The notes beneath the pieces are model-generated. The model saw only the letters and a list, made by a program, of their open reading frames with translations. It did not search any database and was not told the origin of the DNA. A DNA stretch of 64,000 bases from contig NW_003101670.1 in NCBI RefSeq assembly GCF_000003855.2, positions 520,841-584,840 of the forward strand, in the 5' to 3' direction. A program made the position numbers and the translations under genes. This document shows positions 57,450 through 64,000 of this stretch, one piece after another. The stretch's first letter is position 1. Every line of letters starts with the position of its first letter. The DNA is from Blastomyces gilchristii SLH14081. Its lineage: Eukaryota > Ascomycota > Eurotiomycetes > Onygenales > Ajellomycetaceae.

Positions 57450-58350
57450 AATAATATTGAGTCTCTCACTCTAAATTCTTACACACTCAGATAATACAAG
57501 AGATGCATAATTCATGTATAACTAGTTATTCAGATTATAAACAATTGTACTGAATAATCTCTCAAGAGTTCTACTGATCTGAGATATCAAACAGTATCAG
57601 ATATTTCATTCAAAAGTGTAACTATTATTCTTCTATCATCTTATAGAAGAACTGTAGAAAAGATCTACTGAAATCACTTAATATCTCTGATAGAATCTGA
57701 TAAGATATGATAATTAACTTCACTATTAATCTCTCTAAGAGTAAGAGTTGTAGAAACATTCTGATCATCATAGATCAATTGAGTAAGAATGTAATATTGA
57801 AATCTTATAATAAGATAAATACTGAACAAGTCACTGAAGCTTTTCTACAGAGCTCATTCTATCAGATGTATGAATTACTGAGATTCATAGTATCAGATCA
57901 GAGCTGTCAATTTATAAGTACTCTCTGAATAAGAATCTATCAAGTTCTCAAGATTACATGCTGTCTGTCAACTGTCTATCATCTCAAGACTGATAATATG
58001 TTAGAATGAATAATTCAGACTGTAAAGAATTATCTCTATAAGTTCTGTAATCACTTATAAAATAATTAATATGATCTGCTTCTACATGCAGAGGTCACTA
58101 TTAATGAATAAGATACTATTTTAACAGATATAAGTCTGATCTTTCTTACACATAGTTATCACATAAAAGTGTTGAATCTTCTAGAGATTACACAGTTCAC
58201 ACTAAATTTCTGCAGTTCAATTCAGATCACTGATAATATAGTAACAAAGCTCTGAGATGTCTGTGACTGAGCAGAGGTCTTCATAACAATTATGAAACAA
58301 GATTAAGAGAATTAACTTAATATTCACTGAGATTCTGCTGAACAATATAA
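57450..58350 (+). pseudogene. Element D copy 2 integrase (decayed)
   Basis: The core fragment at 57707-57928 is open for 73 codons: NFTINLSKSKSCRNILIIID, then QLSKNVILKSYNKINTEQVT and LRFIVSDQSCQFISTL with the second Asp. The Glu block follows near 57970 with stops. The first Asp survives here as IIIDQLSK, unlike copy 1. Confidence 0.78.
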
Positions 58351-58768
58351 GATAGAAGACTTGAAATAATTAAATCTTAAGAATATAAAAATCACACATT
58401 CATCTTGTATGCTGAATTATCATTATATTAAGTATAAAGTGATAGATGTTCTAGATAGTCACAACTACTGTCTTGACACATTATCAGAAATTCATGATAT
58501 CTTTCATATAAGCTTGCTTTATCACACTGTCACTGACTCATTTTCTTCTCAACTGACTTCTGACTGACAGTCACCAGACATCATAAGAGAAGATAATGAG
58601 CTTGAGTGAGAGATTGAAAATATTCTCAATGAGAGACTCTGCAGCTGCAGCTGATAATATCTTCTAAAATAAGTCAGCTATAATTAACTGATCTGAACTC
58701 TGAGTTCTGTGTTATCTGAAACAGCAGCTCTTGACTGATGAGAACTGCTTCTGAAAGAAGAGAATTAA

Positions 58769-59131
58769 TGTGATGAGCTGTGCTGATCAATTATATAGAC
58801 TATTTCATTACACTTCACAGATTTCAATCACTTCATTTTCAAACACATACACTCTGATTCTCAGTTATTCTCAATCACTGATTCTCAGTTGTTATAAACA
58901 TGTATGCTCTGATTCTTAGCCATTCTCAATCACTGATTCTTAACTGTTATAAATGTGTATAGATTCTTTTGCTCTGAAGTCTCACTGTGTAAGTTACTAC
59001 ATATGTGTATAAATATTCACTTCAATCACTGATTCTCACACTTTCTTCTTCTTTTCCTTCTCTAATGTTTTCTCTTTGTTATATAAGACCTATTAATATA
59101 ATACTGATCTATTCAGTGTAGGCCTCTTACA
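58769..59131 (+). repeat. Element D copy 2, 3' LTR (363 bp)
   Basis: Starts tgtgatgagc and ends cctcttaca. It carries one 14-bp ttacacttcacaga unit, but a tandem duplication of a ~60-bp segment (ctctgattctcag...gttataaa, about 58850-58965), so its length differs from the other two D LTRs. Confidence 0.85.
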
Positions 59132-60169
59132 ATTATAATTCATATAATTTTAATTATAAAAAAAATATAAAATACAAAACAAAAAACAAAAAATAAAAAA
59201 TAAAACAAAAACAAGAAAAAATCACAATGAAAAAAAAAGAAAAAGAAAAAAAAAAATAAAAGAAAAATAAAAAAATAAAAAATAAAAATAAAAAAAATCA
59301 AGATTGTAGAGATGTAGCACTCTTAAAATACTCACTTCTCAGAGTTTTCACAATGTTTATTATTAACTGTGTATCTCTTACAGTGAGAATAACACAGTTA
59401 TAATAAGTTATTATCTTAATATTATCTAATAAATAATCAGTATATATCTGTATAAATGTTAATATTTAGAAAATATACACTTAAAAAGTGTGATCAGGGT
59501 GAAATCTGCTGCTACTTGAATGATATTAAGAGTAGAATACTGAAATTAATGATTTCTTTCATTGATTTCACAGATAAGATGTATGAAGATAATCTTAAGA
59601 AATATAAGATCTTCTGACTTCTGATAAAAATGAATCTCATGAAGAGACTCTATTTTCATAATATCAGATACTGAGTATTATTAAAAAGTATTACTTTTAT
59701 ACAATGTACATGTACTTACTGCAATGNNNNNNNNNNNNNNNNNNNNNNNNNNNNNNNNNNNNNNNNNNNNNNNNNNNNNNNNNNNNNNNNNNNNNNNNNN
59801 NNNNNNNNNNNNNNNNNNNNNNNNNNNNNNNNNNNNNNNNNNNNNNNNNNNCAGGCTATGTTTCATTTGAGAAGAAGAGAGAAAAGATGCAACTATAATT
59901 TGTTAAAGAGAAATGAATAATTAATAATATTAAATATAATTTGATTCTTCTGTATTTAAAATTTGATTAGTCTATACTCTTCAATTTGAGAGTTTCTAAG
60001 AGTGTTTTAATAGTTTTCATATCAGCTTGAACTTAGTGATGAATTGAAGAAGAAGAGAAAAGAGAGAAGAAAGAAATGAGAATAACTTATCTTTATAATA
60101 TGAAAACAGAGAATTGCTGTAATCATTCTTTCTAGTAATAAAGATCTGTTTTCTGCATGTATCTCTGAT
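59132..60169 (+). mobile_element. hAT copy 2, left-arm fragment
   Basis: Aligns with hAT1 positions about 27111-28250 (A-rich tract, then the non-coding left arm). It is interrupted on the left by the element D LTR and on the right by element C copy 3, and holds an assembly gap. No coding sequence is included. Confidence 0.85.
59727..59851. other. Assembly gap (125 N)
   Basis: Undetermined bases. By comparison with hAT1 (about 27750-27935) the missing part is the better preserved patch of the left arm, so the real size may differ. Confidence 0.95.
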
Positions 60170-60703
60170 TGTAACATGGCGGAACCGAAGTGATGACTAG
60201 TCAGTGATGTCATGTAGAGATAGTTGTTTAAAAAGCTGTATAAGTGAGCTTAACTATCTTGCTTAAATAGTGAGCTTGTAGACTACAGAGTTATTGTGAG
60301 AATATCACAGATATAATACTTAGTATACTAAGAAGATTGTATGAGAAACATAGTAACTCTTATATATATTTCAGTAGGAGAAAAACAAATCACTGACTTC
60401 TTTTTATAAAGAGTCAGTATCTAGCTATTCTATATAGACAATGAGTGAATACTCTTCTCTTATTTGATAAGTGAGAATAGTCAGAGTAATATCTCAGCAG
60501 CATCTCACTGCTAAGAAAGAGTAATCTACTAATCTTATATAGAAGTGAGATTCTTATATTTATTAATCAGATCTTTCTATGATATATTTAAATAATATTA
60601 TAAAGTGATTGAAAACTGATTCAGATGAGATAAAATTATTTGCATGAAAGCAATGAGCTGTATAAAACTATAACAGAGTCTTAACATAGTTAGAAGTATA
60701 ATA
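60170..60703 (-). repeat. Element C copy 3 LTR (534 bp)
   Basis: Starts tgtaacatggcggaacc. The inner end is degraded (tataata for tgtgaca). Confidence 0.88.
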
Positions 60704-61244
60704 ATACTTCTCTCTTTAAGAGTATAGTTCTGATACTCTTAAGATTATCAGATTAGAAGTTATCTTTATTATATAATAATAGTTACTAACTGATTAACAG
60801 TGTATGTGCTATATATACTATAAGAAATAGATGAGTCTTTCTACTGACTGTATAGGTCTTTCTTTTCTCATCTTTATTTAAACTAAATATATGATAAGTG
60901 AGTTTCTTATATATTGATTTAAAATGTGAAAAATGTAGTTAACAAGTGACTTGTAGATCATTCATCATATTCTATTCTATATATAAAATTCTCTACAAAA
61001 GTGATGTATTTTAGAGACAAAGCTAACAGTAGTGACAGGATTTTTTGAAAAGATTTCTTCTCTCTATGATATATTTTTCTTCTTCTCTTCTTTAATTGTA
61101 ATAGTGAGTGCATGAGAGTATCATTCTTAGAAGATAATAAAGGACTTATTCTAATATTTTCTAGTGATTAAATGTCTTTATGATGCAGCTGCAGTCTTTA
61201 TGACTGTTAAGAAAGCCAGGTTGAAGATGAAGGCAGTGATGTCA

Positions 61245-61758
61245 ATGAGCTGCAGAAGCACTGCTCTCATTGCCATCTCTTCTTCTTCTTCTCCTACTTC
61301 TCTTGCAGCTGCAGCAGTAGTCACTGTGTCTTGCAGTGAGGTGTCATTTCTTCTGATTCTTCTCCTGCTCCTCTCACTGCTGTTGCAACGCCGCCCCCCC
61401 CCCCTCAGTCAATATAATGATGTATGACCTCATGTGATCATTCAGAGAGAACTCTGAGAAGAACTTGATTCTGAAAACAGTGACTCTGAGAAGCTCAATC
61501 TGTAGTTCCTCTTCTGTGGCATGTCTGAGCCCTGCTCAGAATACTGCTGAGTTGAGTCTGTAGAATTCTATGATTTCTTTGTCTTCTCTCTGTGAGAAGG
61601 CTCTGATACAGTCTCTGATCAGCACTGTCACTTATCTATACTGCACTAAGCAGCTGAAGAAAGAAGAGATTTTATATACTCATCTCTTCTCTCACTCTTA
61701 TTATTTTCATTATATCTGTAACAATAACTTCTGTCTCTCTGTAAGTATTACTTCATAG
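61245..61758 (+). pseudogene. Antisense ORF of element C copy 3, frameshifted
   Basis: Same ORF as 33628-34593. The open piece 61164-61427 and the later piece 61570-61758 are in different frames, the shift lying near an 11-base run of C (61394-61404) that replaces the ccctctctct of copy 1. The tail keeps YCTKQLKKEEILY and YICNNNFCLSVS followed by the same gtaagtatt donor. Conservation in three copies supports a real gene of the element. Confidence 0.5.
61394..61404 (+). repeat. Run of 11 C
   Basis: A homopolymer C run, conspicuous where CC is otherwise rare. It sits in the antisense ORF and is associated with its frameshift. It may be a sequencing or assembly artefact. Confidence 0.85.
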
Positions 61759-62529
61759 AAAGACATTATATCAGCTCTGATAAGAAGATCAGATGCTTAA
61801 GCAGTACAGAGTGAGAGTCTCAGAGCTTTAAGTGTTAATGAATTCTGTTAAGACTGAGAAGATTTCTCTTACTCATCTGTAAAAGAAGATGAAAGTATCA
61901 GTCTCTGAGATAAAAAAACATCTCAGAATAATCAGTCTTAAGAAGAGATTAATCAGCACTACTGTTGAAAGTGTCACAGAGATTAATTACTAATTAAACA
62001 GAATCTCACTTTAATTAAAGCAGATAACTGAGATACTTTATAAGTTAATAAGTTAATATTTTATACATTTCTTATATTCTTCTACAGCACTGCAGTACTA
62101 ACTTCTCAGCAGATAAAGATATCAGTACTGAAGACTTTAATAGTGAAGAATAAGTTTAATAAGAATATAATTATTAATGAGTAGAATCTGATCTCTCTTT
62201 TTACTTTTTCAGCAGGCTGCAGCTTTCTTAGAACAGTAGTGACTTATAAATTAATAATATTAATCTTTTTTATTAATTTTAAATATTTCTTTTCTCTAAT
62301 CACTTCAGGAATTTTTACATTTATATAGTCTTATTAAACTTTTAAAAAATTCTTGAAGAGAAAATAGAAGAAGAGTGCTACAGAGTTTATAAGATATCAG
62401 CTTATTATTATAAAATTATCTCTAAAAAAACTCTTTAAGAAAGAATAAGAAGTTTTAAATAGTATTTCTTACTTAATATCTCTGATATATAATAGAGTAG
62501 TCTCTACTAGTTATCTTATAGCTTATAAT

Positions 62530-64000
62530 CTCTTTCTCAGTATTTTTCAAATACTTAAGTGATTTTTATGAATTCTCTGATAATGAATAATCTTCTCATT
62601 TAACAAGATATTAAAGCTTACTGTAATATATTCACTTATTCAATATTTTCTTTATAAGATATTCAGTATCACTCTTAATCTTAATATTATTCAGCTGAGA
62701 TAGCTTTATCTCAGAGTATTACTTATAGAGCTTTAAATAGAAAATATAAAAAATAGAATGAATTGATTTCAATTCTAAGAATAATTTTAATTTATATATC
62801 TGTTTACTCATTATAATTATTACTGAAAAAGATTTTAGTCACTACTTACTGAGCTTCTTACACAGTCTCATTATCTTGATATTCTTTGTTAAAAGTAGTA
62901 CTTGATTCTCTATCAAGAACTTCATTAAAAGATATTTTTAATTATAGTATTTTATCTACTACTTCTGAGTATGATAAATGCTTTTCACTGTCTTCTTATG
63001 AATTTTATTTAAAAGTGTCAATCTTGCTTTTACTTCTGATACTGAGAAATACTTTATTCTCTGTATCTATTTAATATTTCAACTGTGTATTTCTCTCTTT
63101 GAAATATTATCTGCAATATCACTGAGTAATGAAGAATTATATTTATAATAAGTATAGAAAGAAGATACTTTTAAGATTATATTCTTTATATTATTATATA
63201 TGAATTCAGCAGTCAGAAGATGTTTGAGTCAATTATTCTGATAATATAAATAGAATACTTAAAGATGCTATTCTAATATCTGATTCTGATATTCAGTCTG
63301 ATTATCTGTCTGTAGATGAAATACAGTACTGAGAAGATGTTTTATTATAAGATAATAGTAAAAGACTGATCAGTACTTGCTAATAAAGAGAAATTCTTAA
63401 TCTGTTATTAATGATTTCAGAGTATTATAATTATGAATAATAATATCTAAAAATAGATCAGTTAATTCAGAGACTTTAATCTTTTTATAAATAGAGATAT
63501 ATTTAATTATCTTTATAAAGTAGTTAATAATGATTAAAATTAAGTTATATTCTTTAACTCTTATCAACTTTAGCAGATCAACTATGAAATTTATTAATAG
63601 ATTCTATTATAAGCTCTTTGAAATAGACAGTGATATTAACTTATTATATTATTTATACAATGAGATCTTTATTCTTTAATAGATATCATAAGTCTTAACA
63701 TACTTTTTAACATCTGCTCAGAGCTTGTCTTAAATATATTTATATTATAGAAGCTTCTCAGTCTTCTCTAATCTGAAGTGCTCTATATGAGAATTATTAT
63801 AATGAATTCTTAATAACTTCTGATACACTGCTCTACTACAAGAAATAAAGACTGAATTATTCAGTAGTAGAAGTTCACATTCTTCTAGTTATCAGTGACT
63901 TGATTTCTTAGCAGTATTATCTCACTCAGAGTCTATCTCTTCTAAGTTTAAACTGAATTCTTTCTTCTTTAACTTCTGAATTTAAGCTGTAGTAGAGATG
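62530..64000 (-). pseudogene. Element C copy 3 chromodomain and integrase (decayed, partial)
   Basis: The minus strand repeats copy 1: chromodomain at about 62530-62700, KSD.EYLIKKILN entry, integrase C-part at about 62700-63100 and core to about 63600, then the zinc region towards 63850. Frames are fully broken. RT and gag lie beyond the window. Confidence 0.72.

Larger units (their letters stand above)
55305..59131 (+). mobile_element. Ty3/gypsy element D, copy 2 (protease end to 3' LTR)
   Basis: Collinear with 43305-47030 of copy 1. Its left part was replaced by element E. It ends with a 363-bp LTR (58769-59131) and enters hAT copy 2 directly. More small frames stay open here than in copy 1, and the catalytic box reads YLDNILIF. 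Confidence 0.88.
60170..64000 (-). mobile_element. Ty3/gypsy element C, copy 3 (cut by window end)
   Basis: Starts with a 534-bp LTR (60170-60703) inserted in hAT copy 2, then the antisense-ORF region, chromodomain and integrase on the minus strand, collinear with 32551-36420 of copy 1. The outer LTR edge keeps ggcggaaccg. It is more AT-rich than copies 1 and 2. MITE1 is absent from the corresponding site (about 63108). Confidence 0.9.

Noticed and set aside
59681..59898. Open frames across 59727-59851
   Set aside because: They run through the N gap and have no sequence content.

Overview
This window looks like a gene-free, AT-rich, transposon-filled block from a filamentous fungus, probably an ascomycete. 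I infer that from the Ty3/gypsy elements with chromodomain integrases, short GT-AG introns with perfect TACTAAC branch sites, and saturating C-to-T / G-to-A decay resembling repeat-induced point mutation (RIP). I see no intact host gene, rRNA or CRISPR array. Nearly every coding region is a relic whose stops come mainly from CGA to TGA and TGG to TGA changes. CpG is almost absent and CC/GG are rare, except in short islands at element edges, in the short elements and in one tRNA-derived SINE.

Layout. 1-2204: anonymous decayed DNA with an undamaged SINE (181-553, perfect 13-bp target duplication) and a 424-bp tandem duplication (1288-2135). 2205-15223: gypsy family A, copy 1 (minus strand), split by a complete family-B gypsy (5174-12426, 258-bp LTRs, 5-bp duplication). 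15224-22582: 5'-truncated family-C gypsy (plus strand) carrying a 506-bp hAT MITE with an 8-bp duplication. 22583-41939: family A, copy 2, split by a hAT transposon (26764-40428, 8-bp duplication), which is itself split by a complete family-C gypsy (32551-40356, two 536-bp LTRs, 5-bp duplication). 41940-47030: family-D gypsy (plus). 47031-47675: copia reverse transcriptase fragment. 47676-48181: second MITE with mismatched flanks. 48182-48644: family-A fragment. 48645-50452: family-D 3' end (minus). 50453-55304: family-E gypsy (plus). 55305-59131: second family-D copy. 59132-60169: second hAT copy with a 125-bp N gap. 60170-64000: third family-C copy, cut by the window end.

The elements give a relative chronology: A, then hAT and B into A, then C into hAT, with MITE1 inserted into a C copy. 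The undamaged SINE is probably among the youngest insertions. Points worth a second look are: a putative spliced Cys-containing gene antisense to pol in all three C copies; a shared motif in the candidate hAT introns and the MITE subterminal region; a lightly mutated second ORF in the hAT; and mutation-free islands confined to element edges. Family letters A-E are labels used only here. Segment limits inside decayed pol genes are approximate.
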